Origin: an uncultured Clostridia bacterium
GTDB lineage: Bacteria; Bacillota; Peptococcia; Peptococcales; Peptococcaceae
Direction: 5' to 3'
Assembly (NCBI GenBank): GCA_944391625.1
Contig: CALXUG010000008.1
Coordinates: 1-64,000, forward strand
Length of the DNA stretch: 64,000 nucleotides
Position 1 is the stretch's first letter, and each line of letters opens with the position of its first letter. The position numbers and the translations under genes are program-made. Below the pieces are notes generated by a model that was given only the letters and a program-made list of their open reading frames with translations, ran no database searches and was not told where the DNA came from. Of the stretch, positions 19,087-27,409 are shown piece by piece.

Positions 19087-19488
19087 TCGCTAGGGAGAAC
19101 AAGGAGAGTCTGTAAAAATTGTTTCTTGCTCAAGCAAGTGTGCGGTCGGCTGTCCTACCTTTGCCTATCCTTCAGTGCAGCGGACAGCAACTTGTTTGTT
19201 TCTTTCGCTATGGACTACGTCCAGCTCAATGAAAACAAACAAGTTGCTGACCGCCGCAATTCAGAATTTTGGCAAAGGATAGGCCAGCCTTATGCGCAAG
19301 TCAGGGAGATGTTTTGTTGCCGTTGTCGAGATTGAAACGGACAGATGCGCAGTCTGTCTGGCCGAACTGGACGCAGTCTAAAGTGAGGCTGACCGACAAG
19401 CAGGTGTCCGGTGCCCGACGCTTTTCTGGTCGGGTACGAGGGCAGGCAACAAACAGTCTCTCGACAATGGGGCATCGCAAAACAAAAA
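19083..19488. other. Gene-free, highly structured region (candidate ncRNA or DNA structure)
   Basis: No frame here has a ribosome site or family resemblance. Many long complementary arms exist: 19185-19201 with 19233-19249 (17 bp perfect, loop holding TGGAC/GTCCA), 19163-19172 with 19275-19284 (10 bp), 19149-19155 with 19182-19188, 19142-19150 with 19246-19254 (one G-U), 19314-19321 with 19445-19452, 19323-19331 with 19459-19467, 19340-19345 with 19353-19358, and 19411-19419 with 19429-19437 (one G-U). Some arms cross or compete. A terminator stands about 230 bp past the last arm at 19718. I see no clear promoter. It does not match RNase P, tmRNA or 6S landmarks known to me. Confidence 0.45.
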
Positions 19489-19504
19489 TGTTTCACGTGA
19501 AACA
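19489..19504. promoter_or_regulatory. parS: parS chromosome-partition site
   Basis: TGTTTCACGTGAAACA is a perfect 16-bp palindrome identical to the conserved Bacillota/Gram-positive parS consensus bound by ParB/Spo0J (and close to Noc-type sites). It lies outside genes. Known parS sites cluster around the replication origin, which suggests an origin-proximal location for this window. No parA or parB lies here. Confidence 0.92.
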
Positions 19505-19717
19505 TAGTTATTAACCAAATAAAATTGCAAAAAGCAAGATTTTATTCATGGCGGTAGGCGTTGTGTACTCTAAATAACTGATTTATCACATTCGATAGAT
19601 AAACCATTTAGAGCGCGACGATCTCAAAGTTGGACAGATTATGGAAACTCTACGGCAGAAAGATGTGCGTTTAAGCGAAACATTGAAATCCCCATCGTCC
19701 ATCGGCTCTGATTTTTC
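19505..19717. other. Intergenic region between parS and terminator
   Basis: The main structure is an imperfect hairpin of 19568-19587 with 19598-19613 (CTCTAAAT outer arm, GATTTATC inner arm). A 35-codon frame from 19641 has no ribosome site and no family look. Nothing else is supported. Confidence 0.3.
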
Positions 19718-19765
19718 AAAAAGGACTATCGGCGGCCTTCTCAGGTGATGCGGATAGTCCTTTTT
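19718..19765. terminator. Terminator at the gpr 3' side
   Basis: AAAAAGGACTATC (19718-19730) and GATAGTCCTTTTT (19753-19765) form a 13-bp perfect stem with a 22-nt loop. It can work for gpr (minus) and for any plus-strand transcript from the structured region. Confidence 0.75.
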
Positions 19766-19780
19766 GTCGGTCGTATAAAA

Positions 19781-20836
19781 TTAAAAAGCGCTGTCAGCAA
19801 AATCCTGATTCATATCCGGATGCAATGTCTGTGTGATGGCGTTGGCCAAAATGGCAGTGCAATTTTGGATTAAATCATCAATCTCTTTTGGTGTGACTTC
19901 CAAATTATCCTGGCAGGACTTTAGCGCTGTTTCCATGATATTATGCATCAATGGTTGGGGCAGCTCTTCCAGCAATTTACCCACCTGCGGGCGGTGGTGT
20001 AATTGCTCCCAAAAAGATTCCAACACGTTATGGGCGATAATTCTGGCCTTTACCACGGTGGGGATGCCAATGGAGAGTACTGGTACGCCCATTGTTTCAG
20101 CGCAAATGCCGGTGCGTTTATTGCCAATGCCGGCGCCGGGAGCAATGCCGGTATCACTGATTTGGATGGTGGTGCCGATTCGGCTGGTATCACCGGCAGC
20201 CAATGCATCGACCACAATAATAAGTTTGGGACGGATGCGGTTTACAACACCGCGGATAATCTCTGCCGATTCAATTCCGGTCATACCCAGCACACCGGGA
20301 GCAATGGTGGCCACCGGGCGGACTCCTTCCAGAATTTCCTCCGGGACATTGCCGTGTAAGTGACGGGTGGCGGTCAGCGCATTAATCAGCCGCGGCCCTA
20401 AAGAATCCGGTGTGGAATTCCAGTTTCCCAGCCCCACCACCAGCACGCAGTCAGACAGTGCGGGCAGTTGAATAAAAGGCTGCAAATATCGGCACAGGAT
20501 TTGGGTCAATTCCTGCTGAATGCCGCGGTGATTGGTTGCCAGTTCTTTAGAATAAATGGTGATATAAGTACCTTCCGGTTTTTGCATGATACGGCTGCCT
20601 TGGGCATTTAAAATTTTTACGGTGTGGATGGTAGCCAGCCGCTCCACTTGTTCGGTCAGTTCCACACCGGGAATTTCTCCGCCGTGGTCGCCGCGCAGCA
20701 AGTCATGGGCCTCTAAAGCAAGTTCCGGCATCATATCCCAGCGGCGGTACAATTCAAATTTTCCGGCAGGTAAGGATGCCAGCGTGGGGGCAGATGGTGT
20801 TTTTCCTTTTTTTTGTTTTTTCTTTTCTTTGGACAT
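19781..20836 (-). CDS. gpr: Spore germination endopeptidase Gpr
   Basis: Gpr starts degradation of small acid-soluble spore proteins at germination and is made in the forespore as a zymogen. The 351-residue protein contains the family blocks LVVGLGNWNSTPDSLGPR, VRPVATIAPGVLGMTGIES, LIIVVDALAAGDTSRIGTTIQ and IAPGAGIGNKRTGI, with the acidic catalytic residues of the A25 family. The N-terminal 20 residues are lysine-rich (KKKQKKGK), before the region that would be the propeptide. ATG 20836 follows AAGGAGCGAATTGC. It is the clearest evidence that the organism forms spores. Confidence 0.96.
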   Translation of the reverse strand: MSKEKKKQKKGKTPSAPTLASLPAGKFELYRRWDMMPELALEAHDLLRGDHGGEIPGVELTEQVERLATIHTVKILNAQGSRIMQKPEGTYITIYSKELATNHRGIQQELTQILCRYLQPFIQLPALSDCVLVVGLGNWNSTPDSLGPRLINALTATRHLHGNVPEEILEGVRPVATIAPGVLGMTGIESAEIIRGVVNRIRPKLIIVVDALAAGDTSRIGTTIQISDTGIAPGAGIGNKRTGICAETMGVPVLSIGIPTVVKARIIAHNVLESFWEQLHHRPQVGKLLEELPQPLMHNIMETALKSCQDNLEVTPKEIDDLIQNCTAILANAITQTLHPDMNQDFADSAF

Positions 20837-20981
20837 GCAATTCGCTCCTTACATAGTTATATTTTTTTCGGACTGAGAAAAACGATACAAACACAGCAGG
20901 ATTTTTTGTGATTGCCCTGAAACATAAAAATAGATACTGCCAATCAGTCCGTATGATTTATATTTGTTCCCCATACAAAGA

Positions 20982-21034
20982 GGCCGCCGGCCGCAGCAGA
21001 CTGAGGGGGAAATCTGCTGTAACTGCCGACGGCC
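20982..21034. other. GC-rich hairpin between divergent gpr and rsmD
   Basis: Arms 20982-21000 and 21013-21034 form about 17 bp (a 10-position outer stem with one mismatch, an internal loop and a 7-bp inner stem AGCAGA/TCTGCT). CTTTT follows on the plus strand. It is upstream of both genes, so its role as terminator or leader element is unclear. Confidence 0.4.
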
Positions 21035-21134
21035 CTTTTGCGGAAGGGGGAGCATAAGATTTTGTCTTACAAATCTAGTATGGTAAAAAAAATCTAATTT
21101 ATGCCCGATAAATTCTGTGTTTTTTAGCAATTTA

Positions 21135-21143
21135 TGCTATAAT
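21135..21143 (+). promoter_or_regulatory. Extended -10 promoter of rsmD
   Basis: TGCTATAAT (TG-N-TATAAT) about 37 bp before the rsmD start; the -35 position is poor (CTGTGT), as is usual for extended -10 promoters. Confidence 0.5.
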
Positions 21144-21179
21144 AAATGCAAGATTGTTTAACATTGAGGTGAATGATGC

Positions 21180-21752
21180 ATGCGAATTATTGCAGGGCAG
21201 AATCGAGGTAAAAAACTGAAAAGTGTTCCTGGCATGAAAACACGGCCCACAGCAGACAGAGTAAAAGAGGCAGTGTTCAGTTCTATTGATCCGGTGTTGT
21301 ACGGCAGTCGGTTTCTGGATGTGTTCAGCGGCACTGGCAGTATTGCCTTAGAAGCAGTCAGCCGCGGTGCGGCAGAAGCTGTATTGCTGGAGAAGGACGG
21401 ACAGGCGCTGCAGGTGATACAGGATAACGTAGCGGCTTGCGGACAGCAGCAGCGCTGCACCATTCTGCGGGGCGATTCGCTGGCTTTGCTGGATGGGTTG
21501 AGCAAGCAGGGCAGACAGTTTGATCTCATCTATGTAGATCCGCCTTATCAGAGCGGATTGTATGAATTGGTGCTGCAGCAGATTGCAGCCAAACAATTAT
21601 TGAGCGAACATGGTATGATTCTGCTGGAATGTGCAAAAAATGCTTCCCTTTCTGTGGAAAATAGTATATTCTTTATATGGAAAGAAAAAATTTATGGCGA
21701 TACCCGTATCGTCTATATCAAACATAAATTAAATGAGGGGGATAAGCTGTGA
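21180..21752 (+). CDS. rsmD: 16S rRNA (guanine966-N2)-methyltransferase RsmD
   Basis: A 190-residue SAM-dependent methyltransferase for the small-subunit rRNA. Visible are the RNA-binding start MRIIAGQNRGKKL, TRPTADRVKEAVFSSI, the SAM motif FLDVFSGTGSIALEAVSRGA and the catalytic YVDPPYQSG. ATG 21180 follows GAGGTGAATG. It overlaps the next gene by GTGA. In many Bacillota coaD follows rsmD; here a coiled-coil gene does. Confidence 0.95.
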   Translation: MRIIAGQNRGKKLKSVPGMKTRPTADRVKEAVFSSIDPVLYGSRFLDVFSGTGSIALEAVSRGAAEAVLLEKDGQALQVIQDNVAACGQQQRCTILRGDSLALLDGLSKQGRQFDLIYVDPPYQSGLYELVLQQIAAKQLLSEHGMILLECAKNASLSVENSIFFIWKEKIYGDTRIVYIKHKLNEGDKL

Positions 21753-22216
21753 GTATTTATAATTTGTTGGATCAGCTGGAAAGCACCATTGAAGGCAGTA
21801 AACGGGCGTTTATGCAAAATGATAAAGTGATCATTAATCCGGAAGAACTGTATCAGATTATTGATCAGATTCGTTCCAGTGTACCGGATGATATAAAGGA
21901 TGCTCAATGGGTGAAAAAAGAAGAAGAACAGATTAAGAAAAAAGCCCAGGAAGATTATGAGCGTATCATTGAAGAAGCTCATATCCGCGCCCAGGAGCTG
22001 ACTACAGAAACAGAAATTCATCGTCTGGCAGAAGCGCGCGCCAGAGAAATGCTGGAAGAAGCCCATCAGGCTGCCCATGATATTACCTTGGGCGCATTTA
22101 ACTATGCAGATGATATTATGGAAAAAATCGAAAAGCAGCTGCAAATTTATTATGATGTGGTGCAGGACGGCAAAGAAGAGATTCAGCGGTCGTTGGATGC
22201 TCTGAAAAGCGAATAA
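21749..22216 (+). CDS. Coiled-coil protein of unknown function (often labelled ATPase-like or DivIVA-like)
   Basis: A 155-residue soluble protein, strongly helical and charged. A coiled coil covers about residues 50-110 (KKEEEQIKKKAQEDYERII, then RAQELTTETEIHRLAEARAREM). There is no Walker motif and no membrane segment. Similar short coiled-coil proteins occur next to rsmD/coaD in Clostridia. It begins at GTG 21749, overlapping the rsmD stop, so the two are co-translated. A terminator follows. Confidence 0.75.
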   Translation: MSIYNLLDQLESTIEGSKRAFMQNDKVIINPEELYQIIDQIRSSVPDDIKDAQWVKKEEEQIKKKAQEDYERIIEEAHIRAQELTTETEIHRLAEARAREMLEEAHQAAHDITLGAFNYADDIMEKIEKQLQIYYDVVQDGKEEIQRSLDALKSE

Positions 22217-22235
22217 ATAGTAAATGGATAATTGG

Positions 22236-22266
22236 AAAGGTGCAGTTTTTACAGCTGCATCTTTTT
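22236..22266 (+). terminator. Terminator after the rsmD operon
   Basis: AAAGGTGCAG (22236-22245) pairs with CTGCATCTTT (22255-22264), one G-U, followed by a T run. The remaining 300 bp to ftsE are AT-rich and hold no gene I can support; a TATACT near 22526 may be an ftsE -10. Confidence 0.7.
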
Positions 22267-22574
22267 ATATTGTCTGTTTATAGTGTCTGCAAAATTGCAA
22301 TGCTGCATTCATGTAATCCCTTCTAATCATACAGAAAATCGGCAAAGACAAATGAATGGCGAACCATAAAAACATTGTTATATGTTTGCGTTTTGTGCTG
22401 AATTTTGGTGCAGCGAAGATTACATCAGTTATTTTTATCTGTTTTACAGAAAAGAATAAGAATTTTTATAAAAAATGTTGTAAATAAATTGATAGATTTT
22501 CACCAAATACACACATTTTTCTGTTATACTATAAAAGATAATGAGATTTTAGCAAGTATGGAATGGAGTGAACA

Positions 22575-23270
22575 TTGCACATGATTCAATTTATCAATGT
22601 TTCCAAAGAGTTTCAGAACGGAACTGTAGGATTGAAACATATTGATGTGAAAATAGAAGAAGGCGAATTTGTATTTTTGGTAGGCGCCAGCGGAGCGGGC
22701 AAATCTACTTTTACCAAGTTGTTGATTCGGGAAATGCTGCCGACAGAAGGCAATATTTTGGTAAACGGAAAGAGTATCAATCGTTTAAAAAGCCGGGCCA
22801 TTCCTCATTTTCGCCGCAATATTGGTTTTATTTTTCAGAATTATCGTCTGTTGGGTGACCGCACTGCCTTTGAAAATGTGGCGTTTGCAGTTGAAGTATT
22901 AGGTGTCAGCCGTCGTGAAGTGGAACGAAAAGTAGACTATGCGTTGCGTTTGGTGGGACTGGAAGATCGGAAATCTCACTTTCCTGATGAGCTGTCCGGC
23001 GGGGAGCAGCAGCGTGTTGCCATTGCGCGGGCGATTGTAAATAATCCGCAGATTATCATTGCCGATGAACCGACAGGCAATCTGGACCCGGAAACAGCCA
23101 AAGGCATCATGGACATCTTAAATGACATTAACATCAAAGGGACAACCATTGTGATGGCCACCCATGACAGCGGTATTGTCAATCGGGCCAGTCACAGAGT
23201 TATGGAATTATCTCATGGCGAATTGGTTCGAGATGATAAGCAGGGAGGGTATAAGATTGATCTTGTTTAG
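22575..23270 (+). CDS. ftsE: Cell-division ABC ATPase FtsE
   Basis: FtsE powers FtsX, which activates peptidoglycan hydrolases. The 231-residue ATPase has Walker [10 protein letters not shown], the Q-loop FIFQNYRLL, the signature [15 protein letters not shown], Walker [10 protein letters not shown] and the H-loop ATHDS. TTG 22575 is six bases after GGAG; an ATG two codons later (22581) is the other possible start and would give [11 protein letters not shown]. It overlaps ftsX by 14 bp. Confidence 0.96.
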   Translation: MHMIQFINVSKEFQNGTVGLKHIDVKIEEGEFVFLVGASGAGKSTFTKLLIREMLPTEGNILVNGKSINRLKSRAIPHFRRNIGFIFQNYRLLGDRTAFENVAFAVEVLGVSRREVERKVDYALRLVGLEDRKSHFPDELSGGEQQRVAIARAIVNNPQIIIADEPTGNLDPETAKGIMDILNDINIKGTTIVMATHDSGIVNRASHRVMELSHGELVRDDKQGGYKIDLV

Positions 23271-24153
23271 ATATCTGCGCTATGGATTTCGGGATACCAT
23301 GCGCTCTTTATGGCGGCACAAAGGTATGGTGCTGGTTTCTGTCTTGACTGTGGCTACCATGTTGGTTGTGCTGGGCGCTACTACCTTATTGGCAGCAAAC
23401 AGTGAATATATGGCGCAAAATATGGAAGATGAACTGGAAATTATTGTGTTTTTAAACAGTGATGTCAGCAGAGAGGATGCGTTGGCTTTGGAGCCGTCGC
23501 TGCAAGCGTTGGAAGGATTCAAGGAAGCAACCTTTGTGCCAAAAGAAGATGCGCTGGAGGAAATGGGCGCTAAGTTTGACTCTACCCAGCTGGCGGAAGC
23601 CACCGGCGGTGTTAATCCGCTGCCCGATGCCTATCGCATTAAGATGGAGCAGACCGAGCAAATTAAAGCGGCTGTTGCTGTGTTAGGTAATCCGGAACAA
23701 TTTCCGCAAATTGAACTGGTGCGTTATGGTGAAGATATTGTTGAAAACACCATTGCGCTGACCAACACACTGGAAATCGTCTGCATTGCTGTAGTGATAG
23801 GTATGCTGTTTATTGCGCTGTTTTTGGTAAACAGTACCATTCGTCTGACTGTTGCCGCGCGGGGCGAAGAAATTAATATTATGAAATATGTGGGTGCAAC
23901 CAACTTTTATGTGCGGATTCCGTTCTTTTTGGAAGGGCTGATTATCGGCATTGTGGGCGCTGTGCTGGCAGATTTGATATTGTATTTTGGTTATGATGCG
24001 GTGGTAGGATATATTTCAGAAAGTCTGACCTTTATCACATTACTGAACGATCCGATTTTGATGGTAAAAATTATGCTGGCATTGTTGATCGGCGGCACTT
24101 TGTTGGGTGCGTTGGGCAGTAATATTGCCATCAGAAGATATCTGAAAGTGTAA
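23257..24153 (+). CDS. ftsX: Cell-division membrane protein FtsX
   Basis: The 298-residue membrane partner of FtsE has an N-terminal cytoplasmic part (YGFRDTMRSLWRHKGM), TM1 near residue 30, an extracytoplasmic domain, and three C-terminal helices with ARGEEINIMKYVGATNFYVRIPF between them. I choose TTG 23257, seven bases after GGGAGGG and inside ftsE; this gives the usual FtsX length. In Bacillus FtsEX controls the hydrolase CwlO and sporulation entry. The next genes match the Bacillus ftsEX-ctpB-minJ neighbourhood. Confidence 0.95.
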   Translation: MILFRYLRYGFRDTMRSLWRHKGMVLVSVLTVATMLVVLGATTLLAANSEYMAQNMEDELEIIVFLNSDVSREDALALEPSLQALEGFKEATFVPKEDALEEMGAKFDSTQLAEATGGVNPLPDAYRIKMEQTEQIKAAVAVLGNPEQFPQIELVRYGEDIVENTIALTNTLEIVCIAVVIGMLFIALFLVNSTIRLTVAARGEEINIMKYVGATNFYVRIPFFLEGLIIGIVGAVLADLILYFGYDAVVGYISESLTFITLLNDPILMVKIMLALLIGGTLLGALGSNIAIRRYLKV

Positions 24154-24193
24154 AATAAGTCAGAGCTGCTTTTTGACAGCTGCTGATGTATGG

Positions 24194-24243
24194 AAAACAG
24201 AACGCATCTTGTTTGAAAAAATAAAGATGCGTTCTGTTTTTTG
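24194..24243. terminator. Strong terminator after ftsEX
   Basis: A 17-bp perfect stem (24194-24210 / 24224-24240, AAAACAGAACGCATCTT and its complement) with a 13-nt loop and T6. Confidence 0.9.
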
Positions 24244-24301
24244 GCATAGATTGCAAAAGAATTCGTATAATAAATGAGACAGACAACGGGAGGATGACAG
24301 A

Positions 24302-25438
24302 ATGGATAAAGTGTGGAAGGTTTTGCGGGATGTAGTGATAACCATCTGTTGCTTGACGACACTTTTTGTGGGGATTGGTCTGGTTGTTAATTTTGATCAT
24401 GTACAGAAAATTACACGCACTTTGTATTTGATCAACGAAAAATATTTAGGTGAAACAGACGGAGATACGCTGACAGATGGCGCTGTCAAAGGGATGCTGG
24501 ACAGCTTGGGCGATAAGTATACAACTTACATTGATGAAGAGCTTATGGCAGGGTTTATGCAGCAGGTTAGCGGCGATGTTTACGGCATTGGTATTTATAT
24601 TGCCGAAGATGAAACCGGGCAGTATGTCATTTTATCCCCCATGGAGGAAAGTCCTGCGCAAAAAGCCGGTATTCAGGCCGGAGATATATTGAAGGCAGTA
24701 GAAGGTGAACGCTGCGACACTATGTCTTTAGATGGTGCGGTCAGTAAAATGCGCGGTTTGGAAGGTACTTCTGTTGAAATTACCATTGAACGGGACGGCG
24801 CAGAACATACGTATACCATAGAACGATATAAATTAGGGCAGACAAAAACGGTATATGGTGAGATTTTGGAAGAAAACTCCGATATTGCCTATCTACGAAT
24901 TAGTGAATTTTCGTTGCAGACAGCGACAGAGTTTGCCAAACAGATTAACACTTTGCTGGAAGATGGGTTCCAGGGTGTGATATTGGATTTGCGGGATAAC
25001 GGCGGCGGCGAGGTGAACTCTGCTGTAGAGATTGCCCGGATTTTTGTGCCGGAAGGGCCTATTGTACATGTGGTTTCCGCTGATGGCAGTGTGGATACCA
25101 GAAATGCCACCGAAGCGCAGCTGGATGTGCCAATAGTTGTGTTGGTCAATGAAAATACTGCCAGCGCTTCCGAAATTCTGGCAGGGGCTTTAAAGGACAG
25201 CGATACAGCCAAACTGGTGGGCACCCAAACCTTTGGCAAAGGATTGGTGCAGGGTGTGTATCAATATGCAGATGGTACGGCGATGAAAATTACAGAGGCC
25301 AAATATTTAACGCCGAATAAAAATGATATTAACGGTGTGGGAATCAAGCCTGATGTAACAGTGGATTTGACAGAGGATGCTGTTACCGATACCCAACTGG
25401 AAAAAGCAATTCAGGTATTAGAATCTGAAATGAGGTGA
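24302..25438 (+). CDS. ctpB: Carboxyl-terminal processing protease (S41, CtpB-like)
   Basis: A 378-residue secreted or membrane-anchored serine protease. Order: N-terminal membrane segment (VVITICCLTTLFVGIGLVV), GDKYTTYIDEE, PDZ domain (about 95-170, ESPAQKAGIQAGDIL), then the S41 core with the catalytic serine in NENTASASEILAGAL and the lysine in TQTFGKGLVQ. In Bacillus subtilis CtpB activates SpoIVFB-dependent signalling in sporulation. ATG 24302 follows GGGAGGATGACAG. The location after ftsEX and before a MinJ-like gene supports CtpB. Confidence 0.92.
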   Translation: MDKVWKVLRDVVITICCLTTLFVGIGLVVNFDHVQKITRTLYLINEKYLGETDGDTLTDGAVKGMLDSLGDKYTTYIDEELMAGFMQQVSGDVYGIGIYIAEDETGQYVILSPMEESPAQKAGIQAGDILKAVEGERCDTMSLDGAVSKMRGLEGTSVEITIERDGAEHTYTIERYKLGQTKTVYGEILEENSDIAYLRISEFSLQTATEFAKQINTLLEDGFQGVILDLRDNGGGEVNSAVEIARIFVPEGPIVHVVSADGSVDTRNATEAQLDVPIVVLVNENTASASEILAGALKDSDTAKLVGTQTFGKGLVQGVYQYADGTAMKITEAKYLTPNKNDINGVGIKPDVTVDLTEDAVTDTQLEKAIQVLESEMR

Positions 25439-25442
25439 CAAT

Positions 25443-26687
25443 ATGCTGGCGATACAAATGATGCAGCAAATGATTTGGCAAATAGCCGCACTTTTGTATT
25501 CGCCAGTATTTTGGCTGGCTGTATTGCTGGTTTATCTGCAGGCGCGGCAGCGAGCGCGCATGAAGCAGGATTTTTTTCAGCTGCGGCGGGAACCTGTGGG
25601 TAAAACTGTGTTGCTGACCACCATCGCCGGTTTGGCCGGCGGTGTGCTGGCCAGCGGGCTATTGTTGCTGCTGGGTGTTTCTGTGGACCGGATTGGTTTA
25701 GAATATTTGTGGATGATTGCGTTGCTGTTGATGTTGGTTCGGCAGCGCTTTCTTTGTTTTGGTTATTCGGGCGGCGTTTTAGCTGTTTTGCATTATGTGA
25801 TTGGCTGGCCCGACATGGATAGCAGTCAATTGTTGGCGATGGTAGCGGTACTGCATTTTACCGAAGCATTTTTGGTGCTGACCACTGGTCATTTGAATGC
25901 GTTGCCAATATATTTACAGAATGACAGACAGAATGTGGTGGGCGGTTTTGTACTGCAAATGATCTGGCCGCTGCCCTTGGTCATGCTGTCTGCTTTGTAT
26001 TCTGGCACCACTGTACCGCAGGCTGGATTTTTGTTATTGCCGGATTGGTGGCCTGTGCTGCATCATCCTCAGTCTGCTTACGCCGCTGCCGGAGTTTTTA
26101 TGCTGTTGCCTGTGTTGGCAGCTTTGGGGTATAGTGATTTGGCTGTCAGTGGTAGTATCAAACAAAAGACCAGACAATCTGCTGTGCTGTTGTTGTTGTA
26201 CAGTACAGTTTTGTTGCTGTTGGTATTATTGACCCAATCTGCACCTGCGCTGCAGATTCTTCCCGCTGTTTTTGCGCCCCTTGGCCATGAAGCGGTAATC
26301 TGGTACGGCAAACGGCAGGAGCTACGGGGGCAATGCCATTTTGCAGGACCGGATAGGGGGCTTCTGGTGTTGGATGTGCAGCAGGGATCACCGGCGGCTA
26401 AGGCTGGATTGCGCAGTGAGGACTGGATTTTTTTATTGGATGGACAGCCGGTTGCTAATCGGCAGGACTTTTTGCGTAAACAATATTTGTTGTCCGGCAC
26501 GATTAGGGTTAAATATTTGCGTAAGGGAAAATCCCGGCAATGTCGCATGTCTATGGGCAGATGGAGTCAGCCCGGCATTATTTCGGCGCCGGATGGGCAG
26601 TGCCGTATTTATTGGACGTTGGGTAAAGATGAAGGAATTATGAAATTCCTATATAAAAAATTGGGAAAGAGATTGAAAAAAATATAA
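25443..26687 (+). CDS. Polytopic PDZ-domain membrane protein (MinJ-like)
   Basis: A 414-residue protein with about eight hydrophobic segments (residues 1-300), followed by a cytoplasmic PDZ-like domain (LDVQQGSPAAKAGLRSEDWIFLLDGQPV, about 315-380). In Bacillus, MinJ bridges DivIVA and MinD at division sites and lies in the ftsEX-ctpB-minJ region. The same layout here, with 4 bp between ctpB and this gene, supports a MinJ-like topological role. Sequence identity to MinJ was not measured. Confidence 0.75.
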   Translation: MLAIQMMQQMIWQIAALLYSPVFWLAVLLVYLQARQRARMKQDFFQLRREPVGKTVLLTTIAGLAGGVLASGLLLLLGVSVDRIGLEYLWMIALLLMLVRQRFLCFGYSGGVLAVLHYVIGWPDMDSSQLLAMVAVLHFTEAFLVLTTGHLNALPIYLQNDRQNVVGGFVLQMIWPLPLVMLSALYSGTTVPQAGFLLLPDWWPVLHHPQSAYAAAGVFMLLPVLAALGYSDLAVSGSIKQKTRQSAVLLLLYSTVLLLLVLLTQSAPALQILPAVFAPLGHEAVIWYGKRQELRGQCHFAGPDRGLLVLDVQQGSPAAKAGLRSEDWIFLLDGQPVANRQDFLRKQYLLSGTIRVKYLRKGKSRQCRMSMGRWSQPGIISAPDGQCRIYWTLGKDEGIMKFLYKKLGKRLKKI

Positions 26688-26808
26688 TCTTGTGTTTTAA
26701 TAAGATAGTGTTGTTTTCCTGCGGGAAGCGGCACTTAACAGAATGAAATCCTTGTCGGTTTTGCCGACTGAGGTTTTTAGAAATAAGCTTGTGGAGGTGG
26801 AACAAAAA

Positions 26809-27207
26809 ATGGCAGAAGCAGTAAAATTTACTGAAAAAACAATCGACTATGCAAAAAATCCACGCAATCAGGGCGATATGGCTGATCCAACAGCGATTGG
26901 TGAAGTAAGCAATCCAGATTGCGGCGATTCTACCATCATCTATTTAAAAGTGGAAGATGATATTATCAAAGATGTTACTTTTGAAACCTTTGGTTGCGCA
27001 GCAGCAGTAGCAAGCAGCAGCATCTTGACAGAGATGATCAAAGGCAAAACAGTAGAAGAAGCATATAAAATGACAGAAGAAGCCGTTGCGGAAGAACTGG
27101 GCGGCCTGCCAGAAAAGAAAATGCACTGTTCTGTAATCGGTGTAGAAGCAATGCGTAAGGCCATTGAAAATTATCGCAATGGCGTAGTCAACAGTGACGA
27201 AAACTAA
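26809..27207 (+). CDS. IscU/NifU-type iron-sulfur cluster scaffold
   Basis: A 132-residue protein with the three cluster-binding cysteines Cys38 (NPDCGD), Cys63 (FGCAAAV) and Cys107 (HCSVIG), and the LEKK-like contact LPEKK. It assembles Fe-S clusters with a cysteine desulfurase and passes them on. ATG 26809 follows GGAGG by 11 bases; the upstream frame from 26743 has no ribosome site. No desulfurase gene is adjacent, which is unusual for Clostridia, where nifS normally lies next door. A strong terminator follows. Confidence 0.92.
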   Translation: MAEAVKFTEKTIDYAKNPRNQGDMADPTAIGEVSNPDCGDSTIIYLKVEDDIIKDVTFETFGCAAAVASSSILTEMIKGKTVEEAYKMTEEAVAEELGGLPEKKMHCSVIGVEAMRKAIENYRNGVVNSDEN

Positions 27208-27223
27208 ACATGAGCGTTGCATT

Positions 27224-27268
27224 AAAATAGCAACCGGACAAGACCTGCTTGTCCGGCTGCTATTTTTT
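27224..27268. terminator. Strong terminator after the scaffold gene
   Basis: Arms 27224-27242 and 27248-27266 (core CCGGACAAG / CTTGTCCGG) form a 19-position stem with a 5-nt loop and T7. Confidence 0.9.
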
Positions 27269-27314
27269 TATTTGTTTTTTATTTGTATTGATAAAAATAA
27301 AGTGGAAATAAGGC

Positions 27315-27370
27315 TTGACTTTTTGTTAGACAAATGTCAAAATATAAATAACATATGTTAGACAATTGTC
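27315..27370 (+). promoter_or_regulatory. Operator/promoter of BlaI/M56 pair 2
   Basis: TTGACT (27315-27320) starts a promoter whose spacer contains GACAAATGTC (27329-27338), preceded by TTA. The perfect palindrome GACAATTGTC (27361-27370) repeats it 32 bp later, again preceded by TTA; ACATATGT lies between. Such paired dyads at a blaI promoter are expected operators for autorepression. The -10 (CAAAAT or TATAAA, 27338-27348) is weak. Confidence 0.6.
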
Positions 27371-27409
27371 GAGAATAAAAATATTGTAAGCAGTAAAAGG
27401 AGTTTGATT

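Noticed and set aside
19641-19748. 35-codon plus-strand frame after parS
   Set aside because: No ribosome site, runs into the terminator, and shows no family resemblance.
19083-19765. RNase P RNA, tmRNA or 6S RNA
   Set aside because: The landmark sequences of these RNAs (for example the RNase P GAGGAAAGTCC block and a tmRNA CCA end) are absent.
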